From assembly GCF_002776525.5 (NCBI RefSeq), contig NC_045441.1, forward strand, positions 91,659,298 through 91,723,297: DNA of 64,000 nt. Reading direction: 5' to 3'. Positions within the stretch are counted from its first letter, which is position 1, and the number at the start of each line of letters is the position of its first letter. The stretch comes from Piliocolobus tephrosceles. Lineage: Eukaryota; Chordata; Mammalia; Primates; Cercopithecidae. The notes beneath the pieces were generated by a model that saw only the letters and a program-made list of their open reading frames with translations, made no database searches and was not told the DNA's origin. Shown here piece by piece: positions 1 to 12,264 of the stretch. A program made the translations under genes and the position numbers.

Positions 1-2023
1 AGCCAACCACCTTTTGCACAAGAATGCAGGCCCCTCCACAAAATTAAAACCACAACGAATTCTACTGGCATGCATGCCAATTGGTGAAATTCATTGTCAA
101 TAAGTTGTTTTTCTTAAGGGACCGCTGGTATACATTTTAATTTTTATGGTTTCCTAACAATGTTACCTTCATAGTACAAAGGTATGAGAGTTGGGAGAAC
201 CAGCTCCAAGATTTAAAAAAAAAAAAAAAAAAAAAAATGCCATCTTCATTCTAGTGACTCTAATGTTAATTTGTCTATTCACCTCATAAAATACTACTTT
301 CCACATAGTTTAAATTGTGTATTTCTCAGGGCTATTATGTTGCCATGCTTGAGTGTTACTTACATAAAGTGCTATTAAAGAATGACATTATAACAAACAC
401 ATTAAAACTGTTGATGTGAGGTTACCTCTCAACCTCCAAGTACAAAAGCAGGGTGAAGTTCTGTTCCTTTAGTGTCTTTTTTATTCTCTGAATTATTCAC
501 AGAAAAAAAGTTACCCAAGTACTTTATGAGATCATAAACAAAATTTCTGCAAGACAAAATGAATATATGATAGAATTATGAAAAAGGTCATTCCTATTGT
601 TCCTCTGGATATTTTTCAATATACAAATTATCCTTGGCTCATGAGATAAAAGGAATTTCTCACTTTCTTAGGACTTTTCAAAATAAGAAAAGTTATATGT
701 TTTAACTTTTTCCTGTATTACTGATTCTGGGGATAAACTGTATTCATCTTTACTTCTCTGTCAAATCATGAATAGTCAAACAGAGAAATTAGACCTGTAA
801 ATTACCTTCCTTTGAGTTGATGTGAACTGGAAGTGTTGTAAGCTGTGGTTCTATATTCAGTGTATTCATTATTCCAAAATGAGCCCCAATTTTTGCTTCA
901 AGTTCCCATTCCAGCTTCTCCACTTAAAAGTGATATAAACTGGAACAGTTATTTAATCTCTCTTGATGAATTGTCACTTTCTCTAAAATTGGAATTATAA
1001 TAGTATCTATCCCATGTGGTAGTTGTGTTGTGAGAATAAAATACCTGGAGTTCTTCCAGCGTATGCTATTATTTTTTAATCAGGAGAGCAAAACCATTTA
1101 TTTCATTTGAGCATTTTTCTCTTTTTCATCAGATTGCATCTACATAGTTCAGTTGATATTTCATGTCATTTATCCATATTGCATATTGACGTCTATGATA
1201 ACAGCAGTTTTTCTATTTAACTTTCTTACCAGTTCACAAAGGTCTTCTATGCTGTCTCTTATTTCTAATGCAAAGCCTGTTCAGGGCAAGTGAGCGTTCC
1301 ACAATGTTCAAACATGCTTTAGAGGAATAGGAATTTTTCTGTTATTCCTGTACCATTCTGGGAGACAATTTGAGCCTCTCCGGCCTAAAACCACCAAGAT
1401 ACGTCTGTGTTGTTTGCCCCTCAGAGATCTTGTACCTTCCCAGGACACAAACAGAAGTGAGGTAGAAACAGAACCCACAGATCCCTATATACCTACCATC
1501 CACCTTTGCCAACTCACTCTTCATCGCCTTGGTTCTCTGGAGCAAGGATTATCCATTGAATATCACCCATGAGCTTGAAAAGTAGATTTCAACCTTTGTC
1601 ACTCAAGTACTTCAAAGAGAATTTTGAAAAGTTTTGTAGCCACTAAATCATTTTTAAGTTAAAAACTAACTTTCTTATTCTATGTTTCCATAGCTGCAAA
1701 GCATATAACTTTCAGTCAAATGTCAATTTCAAACTTTTAAAATAACATAGTTACATTTCTCTATAAATGACAACAATGAAATCAAAATATAGGAATTTGG
1801 TACTCAACATCATATTTTAAAATAATGAAAAACAATCCAACTTTAACCATTTTTAACAGCCAGAAATTTTACATTATTTCTATTTCTTCTTATTATTTCT
1901 ATTCCACTTGCTTCAAACAATTTTATCCTGATACAGCATCTTATATTTTAAGTTCTTTTATTGATTACTATCACACAAATGTGCAACAAAAATACATATA
2001 TTTAATTCTTATTTAAGAATGTA
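1..2023. other. Intergenic sequence; one MIR, no gene seen
   Basis: This is AT-rich sequence. A 23-base A run lies near 215-237. A plus-strand MIR fragment is at about 915-1070. Open frames at 1342-1545 and 1825-2016 are short and have no coding character. Under human synteny this is the side facing SEMA3C, but no exon of it is visible. Confidence 0.6.
915..1070 (+). mobile_element. MIR fragment
   Basis: The stretch TTATTTAATCTCTCTTG...ATAATAGTATCTATCCC...GTTGTGAGAATAAAATACCTGG follows the MIR SINE consensus order (TTACTTAACCTCTCTG...GTACCTACC...TGTGAGGATTAAATG) in plus orientation. Confidence 0.6.
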
Positions 2024-2305
2024 GGCCAGGCGCAGTGGCTCACGCCTGTAATCCCAGCACTTTGCGAGGCCAAGGCAGGTGGATCATCTGAGGTCAGGAG
2101 TTCGAGACCAGCCTGGTCAACGTGGTGAAACCCTGTCTCTACTAAAAATACAAAAATTAGCCAGGCGTGGTGGTGCATGCCTGTAATCCCAGCTACTCAG
2201 GAGACTGAGGCAGGAGAATCACTTGAACCTGGGAAGCAGAGGTTGCAGTGAGCAGAGATTGTGTCACTGTACTCCAGCCTGGGCAACAGAGTGAGACTAA
2301 TTCTC

Positions 2306-2334
<29 letters not shown>
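2024..2334 (+). mobile_element. Alu (AluS-like)
   Basis: This is a full-length dimeric Alu from GGCCAGGCGCAGTGGCTC to a poly(A) tail of more than 25 bases ending at 2334. Both A- and B-box regions of the left monomer are visible (GTGGCTCACGCC; GTTCGAGACCA). Confidence 0.95.
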
Positions 2335-2337
<3 letters not shown>

Positions 2338-2894
2338 TCTAAGTATTAACTTTTGTTTGGATTTAAATTAAAATTACAAATCATCACAATTTGACCAAAG
2401 GACATAAATATATTCCAAATTTTGAAAATCATTAAAAAGTAAACATCTTAAATGAACATACATTTAATAAGATAAATGGAGCTTCTTTCGTTGTCCATTA
2501 ATTAAATTACTTGTGGATGAAATCTACTTGAAAGAATGAACCAAATTCAAGGAAAATGCTATTTCTAATTTTTGTAGATACGAAAACAGTAAGCAACCGT
2601 ACTTACATAATTAAATGGAGATGGGAGTTTCATTATAAAGCTGTTGTCCAAATACTTAAATATCTTTTGAAGGCTATATCTCACAGCATTATCATCAAAT
2701 GTTATTTTAATTAATGAGTTGACAATATGATTAGTTTCTCTTACAATTTTATTCAAGGAAAGATTTGAAAATCTTCATTCTCATTACTGGGACCAATATT
2801 TTCATTTGTGCCTTTGTTGAGCTCTCTGGCTCAATGAGGCCATCTCCGTGGTTTCCCCAGGAGAATCCTCTGTTTCTTCTACTTACATAGACTC

Positions 2895-3385
2895 CCAGCA
2901 GCCATTTGCTAACCGAGTTATATTGGGAAAGTTATTTAACTTCTCTGTGCCTGTTGGGGTCCTCATCTAAAAAAAATGAGATAATAATATTATTTCTGAC
3001 TGGGCTTAGTGGCTCATGCCTAATCCCAGCACTTCGGGAGGCTTGAGGCAGGTGGATCACCTGAGGTCGGTAGTTTGAGACCAGCCTGACCAACATGGAG
3101 AAACCCCGTCTCTACTAAAAATACAAAAATAAATTAGCCAGGTGTGATGGTGCATGCCTGTGGTCCCAGCTACTTAGGAGACTGAGGCAGGAGAATTGTT
3201 TGAACCTGTGAATCAGAGGTGGCAGTGAGCCAAGATTGTGCCATTGCACTCCAGCCAGGGCAGCAAGAGCGAAACTCCACCTCAATTAAAAAATAATAAT
3301 TATTATTCCCTTCATATGGTTGTGAGGATAAAATCACATTCCTGCCACATGACTGAGATATTATTATTAGTTTAATTGGTGCTAT
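2895..3385 (+). mobile_element. MIR split by an Alu
   Basis: 2895-2997 reads as the MIR centre (GGGAAAGTTATTTAACTTCTCTGTGCC...ATGAGATAATAATATTATT). The MIR resumes at about 3290 (TTATTATTCCCTTCATATGGTTGTGAGGATAAAAT...). The Alu between them explains the break. Confidence 0.7.
2998..3295 (+). mobile_element. Alu (S/J-like) inside a MIR
   Basis: It starts GACTGGGCTTAGTGGCTC and ends in a short A tail near 3295. The AT-rich flanks (ATAATAATATTATT before, AATAATAATTATTATT after) look like the decayed target-site duplication. Small insertions and deletions (GGCTTGAGGC, AAAAATAAATTAG) indicate age. Confidence 0.9.
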
Positions 3386-4454
3386 TACTACATGCTTTAC
3401 AAAGCCCCTCAGCTCATCCAGAAGTTCCAGTGATCATTTGTTATTTTTATTATTGCTCCTATTTCCTTATCCCCCCTGGCACTGGCAGGCAGATGATCTG
3501 ATAGTCATTATCAGGACATAAACCTTGTGTGTCTTACTTTTTTTTTTTTTTTTTTTTTTCCAAACCAAGATCAGGCCCATGACTCAATCCTTCCTCAAGC
3601 TGAATTCCTTCTCCACATCTGCCTAGGAACCTTGGAGTGACTACCCTGGAGCTTAGACTTATTCATCCGCGATGTCAGCTGTCACCCCCCACATGAGAAA
3701 CTTGGCTTGCCCTAAGAATCCTTGATACCTCATACCACAGCCTCCTGTCACTTCTATCCTGGCCAGTCCGCAGGCATGGTCAAGCATGTTGAAATCATAC
3801 TGATAGAGATGCTAACCACTGTGCTATGCACCTGTCATCTGCAGCAGTCACAGAACCACCACAAATTCCACCATCATCCTCCTCATAAAGATAGCCATTT
3901 AGTGAGCATTTCTGTGTAAAAACACACTATACATAGTATCTTCTTTCACAGGATCTTCTGAAATATATGCTATTCATCTATTTTACAAATGAGGGTTGGA
4001 AGCATTTGGAGACTTTCCCTGAGTTTAATAACTTCCTAAAGGCTAAAAAATGTGAAAAACAAGGAGTCTGGCTACAAACTTTATGCATCTTCTATACTTC
4101 ATTATCAAGACTCCCCTTCAGGCACATCTATTAGGAAAGTTAGATCATTTGGACAGATTCTATACACAGCAGCCTTTGAAATAGGATTTCTAGGACTCTA
4201 GGTAGCATCTAGCTCAGGCCACGAAATCAGAACACCTTGTTTTAGTTTGCTTTCTTAATACTTTCTAGTTTTGCAAGTCTGAGATCATTATCATAATATC
4301 AATCTCATGGGATTACTGTCAAGATTAATTGAGATAACCCATGTAAAGTGCTTAGAACTTACCTGACATAACATGAATATCAGATAAATGTTCGCTGTTT
4401 TTATTACCATGCCTCTGATTTTGGAAATATCATTTATTCGTGATTTCATCAAAT
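3386..4454. other. Intergenic stretch with two MIR-like fragments
   Basis: A T run lies at 3538-3559. MIR-like fragments are visible at about 3895-4090 (antisense; TATTTTACAAATGAGG...) and 4225-4410 (sense; GATTAATTGAGATAACCCATGTAAAGTGCTTAGAA). The rest is unassigned and no gene is seen. Confidence 0.5.
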
Positions 4455-4599
4455 ACTCATTCAGCATTTCCTATGCGCCTGGCAGTATTTCAGTCACTGA
4501 GGTCATAGCAGGGAACAAAGTAAAGTACCTGCTGTTGTAAAGCCTTCTTTCTAGAGGAGAAGAAAACAAATAAATGATAAATAAAGATAAAATCCTAAA
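4455..4599 (-). mobile_element. L2 fragment, 3' end (left piece)
   Basis: The text reads as the antisense of the L2 3' end (ATTCAGCATTTCCTATGCGCC TGGCAGT...CATAGCAGGGAACAAAG... CTAGAGG). It breaks near 4599 and resumes after the LTR/L1 nest at about 7010 (AAGTGCTATGAAGAAAATTAAAG), so both pieces look like one L2 split by insertion. Confidence 0.6.
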
Positions 4600-5069
4600 C
4601 CCTACAACTGACTAAACAGACCATCACTTGACCAAGTGGACCCAGAGTAACCTTGAAAATGAAATTGTCAGTCTCAATGGGATGAGGGTGTTAGGCCCCT
4701 CCCTCACTCACGACGATGATTAGCTTTTCTTCCCTAAGGGCTAAAGAGGAACCAACCCTTTTAAATGACTCCACCATTAATATCAACCAACTGCCTGATG
4801 CTGCCTCTCTTTTGTTTTGCCTGATTGAGAAACCACAGTCATGGAGTGGTCCTGGTGAGTCAACAGAGCTTGTACAGTAAGGGATTTTTTTATCCTCTGC
4901 TTCATCTTTGGATGTCAGAGGGTCGAAAATTACACCCTTACATCACCATTTTACGGAGAAGCAGGAAGCTCAACTGCGCATGTGCACCTTTCTCCTTCCA
5001 TGTATTCGTGACTCCTTCCATAGCTTGTTGAGTATGTATATTTGGCCACCTTACTTGGCATAAATTCCT

Positions 5070-6849
5070 TTTTTTCTTTCCAGCTTGTCTTTACGTTCAA
5101 GGGGGTACATGTGCAGGTTTGTTACGTGGCTAAATTGTGTGCTGTGGAGATTTGGTGTACAGAAAATTTTGATACCCAAGTAATCTGCATAGTACCCTAT
5201 AGGTCGTTTTTCAATCCTCACCCTCATTCCGCCTTCCACCCTCAAATAGACCCCAGTGTCTAATGTTCCCATATTTGTGTCTATGTTTACTCAGTGTTTA
5301 GCTCCCACTTATAAGTGAGAACATGATTTGATTTTCTGTTCCTGCATTAATTCACTTAGGATAATGAACTCCAGCTCCATCCGTGTTGCTACAAAAACCA
5401 TGATCTGTTTTTCTACAGCTGCACTGTATTCCGTGGTGTTATGTAACACATTTTCTTTATACCAGTCCACCATCGATAGGCATCTAGGTTGATTCCATTT
5501 CTTTGGTATTGTGAATAGAGCTGCGATGAACATGTAAGTGCATGTGTCCTTTTGGTCGAATGGTTTATTTTCCTTTGGGTAAATAACCAGCAAGGGATTG
5601 CTGGGTCAAATGGTAGTTCTGTTGTAGGTTCTTTGAGAAATCTCCTGTGGAATATGATGAGGTTTCTCTTCAAATAGCCTGATCAATCCTTTATTCTTTA
5701 ATTCATTTTACTCCCCACTCCTTTTTCCTTTTTCTCTTTTTTCTTCCTTTCTGCCTTTGCTACATGCCCAGACATGCCACAGTACCAGGCGTTACCAGTA
5801 CCAGCTCACATTCCTTTCCTTATGTGGAAAGAAGACTAGCTCTCTAGCTTATTGTAGACACCCCTTCCCCTTTCCCCCGTCTCCCTTACGTGCCCACCTT
5901 ATCTAAAAAAAAAGTTCAAATGTTTAGCCAAGTGGGATTCGTTTAGATTGTATGGCCCGACCCCAGCTAATGGGGAAAGGGTATAGGGGCAGGACTTGCG
6001 TCAGGAATAAAGGTTCTCGTGCCCCTTTGTTCAGGTATGCTCTCATGGCAACTGGCCAAGGAGAAGCACCCCTCTGCGCAGAAGTATAATTGCTTTGCTA
6101 AGAATTCTTTGTTTGAGTGTTCAATTTCCTTAGGATTTTGAGCATTATTCCCAACTCTCCAAACTGCTTTCACAAGGGCTGGACTAAGTTACATTCCCAC
6201 CAGCAGTGTGTAAGCATTCCCTTTTCTCCATAATCTCCCCAGCATCTGTTGTTTTTTGAATTTTTAATAATAGCCATTCTGACTGGTGTGAGATGGTATC
6301 TTATTGCGGTTTTGATTTATATTTCCCTAATGACTAGTGATATTCAGCATTTTTTGTATATCCTTCTTGGCCACATGTATGTCTTCTTTAGAGAAGTGTC
6401 TGTTCATGTCCTTTGCCCATTTTTAAATGGGATTGTTTGGTATTTGCTTGTTGAGTTGTTTGAGTTCCTTATCGATTATGGATATTAGACCTATGTTAGA
6501 TGCATAGTTTGCAAATATTTTCTCCCATTCTGTTATATGCATAGTTTGCAACTATTTCCTCCCATTCTGTAGATTGTCTGTTTACAGTGCTGCTAGTTTC
6601 TTTTGCTGTGCAGAAGCTCTTTAGTTTAATTAAGTTCCACTTGTCAATTTTTGGTTTTGTTGCAGTTGCTTTTGGAGTCTTCATCATGAAGTCTTGCCTG
6701 AGCCAATGTCCAGAATGGTATTTCCTAGATTTTCTCCCAGGATCTTTGTAGGTTTAGGTTTTACATTTAAGTCTTTAATCCATCTCGAGTTGATTTTTGT
6801 ATATGGTAAAAGGTAAAGGTCAAGTAGCCAGTCTTCTGAAATTAGCTGT
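5070..6849 (-). mobile_element. 5'-truncated L1, antisense, split by a solo LTR
   Basis: The plus strand reads as antisense L1 3' UTR and ORF2 C-terminal region: GGGGTACATGTGCAGGTTTG, then TTAGCTCCCACTTATAAGTGAGAACATG, TTGCTGGGTCAAATGG and GCTGTGCAGAAGCTCTTTAG. The 15-bp direct repeat TTGGCATAAATTCCT flanks it at 5055-5069 and 6850-6864. The element stops in ORF2 (5' truncation). All frames are broken, so it is dead. It carries a local 37-bp imperfect duplication at 6500-6570. Confidence 0.9.
5646..6155 (+). mobile_element. Solo retroviral LTR inside the L1
   Basis: L1 sequence breaks at ...GAGAAATCTCC and resumes at CTCTCCAAACTGCTTTCAC. The repeated TCTCC (5641-5645 and 6156-6160) marks a 5-bp target duplication. 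The 510-bp insert begins TGTGGAATATGATGAGG, has a pyrimidine-rich U3, an AATAAA at 6006-6011 and no internal genes. The short duplication suggests a class I (gammaretrovirus-like) or ERVK-like LTR. The family is not recognised. Confidence 0.75.
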
Positions 6850-7001
6850 TTGGCATAAATTCCTGTTCCCTCTGCCCCTCCATGGAAGTATCTGATTCTG
6901 GCTTCTAGCTGGAGGCTATGCTTCCCACCCTTTCAGAATGGACAACCTGCAGGCTGCAACCCTTGGTGAGAAATAAAGTATCCCCTTCTGTTCACCTAAA
7001 G

Positions 7002-7400
7002 TTATAAATTATATGTTTTCTTTAAGTTAACTGAATCAAGCAAATAATTATGTAATAAGTTAGGTTCAGAAAAGTGCTATGAAGAAAATTAAAGAAAGGT
7101 AAGGGAATCATGCAAAAATTAAGAAAGAGAGAATTCCAGACAGAGGACAAGCCAGTAAAAGGTTCCAGGTTAAAAACAATTCTGGCAGATGTGAGGGAAA
7201 AAAGAAAAGAAAACGTGTGGCTGCATCTAAGTGAGATAGAAAAGGACAGGGAGGAGATGGGATCCAAAAGGTGGAGAAACCAAGTCCCTTGGCCCCTGAT
7301 GACCGTGATGAGAAGTTCAGGTTTGATTCTAAGGGTTATAAAAAGTATTGGAGGCCAATGATGTGATATGAGTGATTTGCATTCAACATAACATATTTCT
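7002..7400 (-). mobile_element. L2 fragment (right piece)
   Basis: This continues the L2 of 4455-4599. Landmarks in antisense orientation are AAGTGCTATGAAGAAAATTAAAG, AGAGAATTCCAGACAGAGGACAAGC and GATTCTAAGGGTTATAAAAAG...GAGGCCAATGATGTGATATGAG. A 151-codon open frame on the minus strand (7022-7477) and a shorter plus-strand one fall in this L2 and are not genes. Confidence 0.6.
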
Positions 7401-10400
7401 GTCTGTATTTTAAAGGCCTTTTGAGAGGAAGAATGGAAATAAAGAAAATAGAAAGAGCAACTAGCAGTCCAAAACATATTTGTTTTAAAGTGTAGATTTT
7501 CTGTTAGACTTAAAGTTTAGTAGACTTCAGTACTGACTTTCATTCACACAGAAGTATAAGCAACATGCAACACTCCCTCCTGGGGTGCATTTTTGAAATA
7601 AGGGGAAGGAGTGTTATAAGGCAGCATTCATCCTCTTACAGCAAGAATGGACTGGGGGAGTAGTGTGGTCCAGAAGGAAAAAAGAACACCAAAAGGGGTC
7701 AAATAGAGGCTGGAAGAGAGCATTAGAGGTGGTGCTGGAGCTACTATGCAATATGCAGAAACTGCCAGAACAAGAGATTTATTACCCAGTAATGTCCAGA
7801 AGAAGAAATGGCATAGGTTTCAATATTGAGAACCAAAACAACCATAGATGAAAAATTAAAGAGTGATTAAAGACCATGCTGCATGGATGCTTTAGATTAA
7901 GACAGGCTGGGTCATAAGGACAGCGACTCTAAACAACTGAGGATGCAAACTGATTTTATGGATGAGAGTCCACAGTAAATAACCTTACTGAAGATACAAT
8001 GGCACAGGATTAAGACCAACTATTTGCAAAGACCAGCTGCCTTAGTTACTCTGTTACTTAATCCTGATTTTATTTATTGCAGAAATTATGGCACTTTTAT
8101 CCTGCATTTAGAAACAAGCTGTCTAAGTGAAAGAGGAAAGCTTAGAGAATGTATTTTGTGGTAAAATATCCTTTTTCAGAAGAGTGAAATTCACAATTCA
8201 GTTTATGTGGGAACTTAATCTTTAATTGGAGCAATGGGGTCAGCATTAAAGCAGTGATTCCGGGCTGTTCCAATTCCTCATGACGGAACCCCCTACACCA
8301 CAGGCAACTGCTTTCTTCTGCCAGGTAAAATAAGGAAGATTGTTACTAAAAAGGGGATTTCTGAACCCTCTTGAGATGGCTTCATCAAAAGTTGGCACTG
8401 AGGCTTTGAAAATGGTGGTACATTGAGTTTCCTTCTCAGGAATGGAGTAAGTATGGATGCTTTTGGATAAAAACACTTATGGAAGATGAATTTGACAAAA
8501 AGGAAAAAGGAGGAAAGGGATGATTTATGTCTTTACCTGTCCTTAAAGAGTGTTCAACTCCACTGTCCCTACCATAGCCACCACCAAAAACATGAGCTTG
8601 GGTGGAGACAAAATATTTGTAGCCAATGATCAGCAGGGGGCATGCTTAACGTGTTTTGAGATTGTCAGCACTTCTTTTTCATTTCAATCATAAAAGCCCC
8701 TTTTGGGCTGCCTTGAAATATTTTCATTAAAAAAGAAAAAGCACAGGTAGAGTGTAAACTTCATATCTCAATCGCTTTTTTATGTCTTATATCTAGAACA
8801 GTGCCAGCCTCCAAACAGGTGCTTAATTGCTTAATAAGCCTGTGTGGAATTGGTTTAGGGCCTTCCCTTTTTTATAATATATAATGAATCTTTATAGACA
8901 CTAATATCTAATGAATACAGCATCATCAGTGTTAAATACTCTAATAGAGATTTTAGAAAATGCACACTTATTGCTTTGAATATCTATAGAATTTCCATTA
9001 AGTAGAACACTCACTAAAATTTATCAGGCAAGCAAATACAATTATACCATGTACTCCCATATAAGAAATGAATAACACCATATCTATTCTCCAAAAGGAA
9101 GCTAAGGCAAATGTAAAATACTTAATAATACAAGATGACACTTCAACAACAGTTAAAAAATTTGGTCTGTATCACAATGGCCACAAGAGAACATGATGAA
9201 AAATCTACTTTCTTCTACTAAGATACTATTTCAGTCCTATTCATTCATGATTACATCTATTTCCCACAGTGATATTTGGTAGACATTGCTATGAATTTTA
9301 CAGATAGGAAAATAAGTTCAGAGTTTCTGCAGCTAGCAAGCAGCTTGTTTAGGACTGAAAAAAACACATCTGCTTTTTGTCCTGTGCCACCTAAGTGTCA
9401 GAACTTTAGAGAATGGAGACTTCAGTGTAATAATCACGGGGGGCTTCTGCTCTAGGGGGAGCCTGGAATGGACTGTGTAGTATAGAATTCTGAAAGGTTA
9501 ATGTGGTAGAAGAATGACTTTTTTATAGGTTTGGGGGTGGAAACATATGAATAATTTCCAAAAAAGAATACACAAATTGATTCCAAGATTTGAAGTTTGG
9601 GAATAGTAGAGATGGAGGCAGATATATATGCATTTCAATGCAGTAAATAATGAAATAAACACCTGCTATTAGTTTTTGAGATGAGTTGGTCAATGTAAAT
9701 GTCTTGAGTATTTAGATATATTTAAGAATAAGGAGATAAGAGGCAAGTATTTACTTGATTGATTGATTAGTTGGTTGATACCCTGGCTGTTTCCCAAAGG
9801 AATCTGAAGTGAGAAATACAATTAGGGGTCAATAAGGTTAAAGCAGTGGAAAAATAATTGTCATAAAATTGTTTAATATAGTTTCTTTCTTGACATCCAT
9901 TTTTAGGCCTTACTTAAGTTGTTTGAAATGCAACTGTACCCTGTCACCTTTGGTGTGGTAAAAAAAAAAAAAAAAAAAAAAATCCTCTCCATGTGTGAGT
10001 GCTTGCAAGTAGCCACTTGTTCCTCATTTTAATCACTGGAAAAAAAAAAAAAAAACCAACATACCGGACAGCTGCTGCCCATGATGAAACCTAATGGTTA
10101 ACACCAGAATCCCCTTTGCCAAATATTTGTTTTTAAAGTAGCCAATCCACACCCCCCACAGAAAAGCCTGAAGGATAGTGCCCGTGGACCTTACAAACTC
10201 ACAGTTCCACAGATCCTTTGCCTGGCTCTTTTTCACACTCTAACTCCTCGCTTGTTGGTTGAGTTCCCTACCACCTCCAGACTTCCATCAGCCTTACGTT
10301 GGCACCCCTCACCTCTCTGAGACCTGTAAGTAATACATTTCTTATGTTCCATGCATTTAGTTTTACTTTCTCATTCTGTCTTGCCTGACCAACACATCTC

Positions 10401-12100
10401 AATCTGAGCCTAACTTTTCTCTAGTCAGAGTTTTCCTAAAGAGTGGCTATCTTGGTTATGGCCACTTTGAAGAGAGAGATCTCAAGACCAAGTTAGAAAT
10501 GAGCTATAACAATAGAAATCACAACAATAAAGAGAGTTTTATCTTTTCTTAGTAATTCAGCTGGCATACTGAGATTAGGCTGTATGTGTTAAAACTCATA
10601 GAAGCAACTTGATTGATATTTAGATGCTAATTAAACAATTATTGAATGCATTTGAACATTGCCAACATTGTGGTTTGAAGATTTTATAAAAGAATAAGTA
10701 AAAATATCATGACAATAAAGCTAACATTAATGGGATGCTTACTAATTGCCAGGAACTGTGATTTTATGCATTACTTTGTTTTTTATTTAAAAAACAATTT
10801 AAATTTCATGTTCAAACCTAGAAATAGGTACTATTATTATCTGCCTTTTGCATATGAAGAAACTGATGAATATTAAGAAATTTGAAATTAATAAAAGAAT
10901 AGACTATGCTAAGTTACGATGCTGAAATTATGAAGTGTCATCCGTAGATGCTCTGAGATTCAAGTGATCTTTAATGTCAGTGATGATTTTTGGCAGACAA
11001 TGTTAGCATAACATGTGTCAATGAGGACTTCCAGCATTGTCTTCCTATCTATAGATGTTTGCCTTTGCAGATAATATAATTTTGTCATATGACATCTGAG
11101 TATTAACTAGCATGATACCACAACAATTGAAATGTCTCAGGACATCACTTTTATCACAAGAAAAATCAGTGTTAAGACTAGGTTAAAAATATCACCCATA
11201 TGTACACACATTCACTATGTCTGTACAGAGTTGAGAAAATCTTTCTGACAAATTTAATGCAGGACTTAAGAATTCAAAAACACAAGGGCAGCATATTGCC
11301 AGGATTCTCCGAAACAGCTGGAGCCAGAGAACAAAGTGTTTTAATTAGATAGCTCTTACAGGGCAGAATATTCTGGGGTGAAAGGTGTGAGGACAGGTGA
11401 AAGACCAGGGTGGTCCCAAGAGCTGTCATACACTACCATTTTACCGACAAAACTGAGACACTTAAAGAGGTCACACATTTTGAAACAAAGCCAGGTCAAC
11501 ATAAGTGACCTAGAGATATGGTTTATACAGTGCAGAAAAGTGCATGTGAGACCAAAAAAACCTATTCTTTTCAGCTGTCAGCATCAACTAAGAGCTTGAA
11601 TTTCTGGGACTCAATTTCATGGCTTGGCTGTTGTTCAACTGCACTGTCTATACCAGATTTTTTCGGTCAGTTTCATTTGGCTGTGCTCAGCTACACATGG
11701 CCTCAGGGCAAACAGGGCCAAAATGAAAGCAGAAATATTTTTCCTCAAGCCACATTTTCAACTTGGTGAAGAAATGAAGAGCTTCATCCTCAGGGTCATA
11801 ATGAAAACTTTCTCCAAATTTCTTAGCAGTAGTTTAGAATTATCTTGTCAGTATCACCGTCTTTTGTAACAGGTGCTAGGAGACAAACAGCCACAGGTGA
11901 AGAAAATAGAAAAGCCATCTATAAAAACTCATTTAAAGGGGGAACGTGTGTCCTCGGTTGCACCTCTTGTTTGTAAAGAAGCCAGCATATTGGGGCCTGA
12001 TGACTGAATGGATGTACCTCCACCCTAACCCTACATCTTCTACTCTCCTCCCAAGTCCCTTCTTTCTCCTAGTTGCCGCTTGCCTTTTTCTCCTCAAATC
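7401..12100. other. Long intergenic stretch, few repeats, no gene seen
   Basis: This is mostly unassigned AT-rich sequence. A runs lie at 9961-9982 and 10040-10054. MIR-like antisense fragments are suspected at about 9265-9390 and 10730-10890. An L2 3'-end-like scrap is suspected near 8780-8850 (AGAACAGTGCCAGCC...CAGGTGCTTAAT). One CTCF-like motif is at 8627-8645. Open frames here are under 85 codons and show no family resemblance. Confidence 0.5.
8627..8645 (+). promoter_or_regulatory. Candidate CTCF-binding motif
   Basis: TGATCAGCAGGGGGCATGC matches the CTCF core (C-A-S-Y-A-G-R-K-G-G-C-R-S) in plus orientation, with the invariant AGGGGGC block intact. It is motif-level evidence only. Confidence 0.45.
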
Positions 12101-12264
12101 CAGAGCTTCTCAAACTTGCATGTGCCCGTGAATCACCTGTGAGCCTTGTGAAATAGTAGATTCTCATTCTGGAGGTCTGGGTTGATTTGGAGATCTGCAT
12201 GTTTTAACAATCTCTTAGAAGATGCCCAGGCTGCTGGTCTGCAGGCCACATTTTGAGTGACAAG
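12101..12264 (+). mobile_element. MER5A-like hAT-Charlie DNA transposon fragment
   Basis: The order CAGAGCTTCTCAAACTTGCATG, then GTGAATCACCTG, TGAAATAGTAGATTCTCATTCTGGAGGTCTGGG, GATCTGCATGTTTTAACAA and a closing TTGAGTGACAAG follows the MER5A family (non-autonomous, about 190 bp). It is near full length and diverged. Confidence 0.7.

Larger units (their letters stand above)
4600..6995 (+). mobile_element. LTR-like element, interrupted by an L1
   Basis: The outer sequence (4600-5054 and 6865-6995) fills the gap in the L2. It ends with GAGAAATAAAGTATCCCC...GTTCA, a typical U5 end with an AATAAA signal. The hexamer CCTAAA stands on both sides (4594-4599 and 6996-7001) and may be the target duplication. 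I do not recognise the family. It is an old endogenous retroviral LTR candidate with no coding content, and its start is uncertain. Confidence 0.45.

Noticed and set aside
1..2023. Possible SEMA3C 3' end at the left edge.
   Set aside because: Human synteny suggests it lies nearby, but no coding or UTR sequence of it was recognised in the window.
7022..7477. 151-codon minus-strand open frame.
   Set aside because: It lies over antisense L2 sequence, is rich in Ser/Phe/Leu from purine-rich complement, and resembles no protein.
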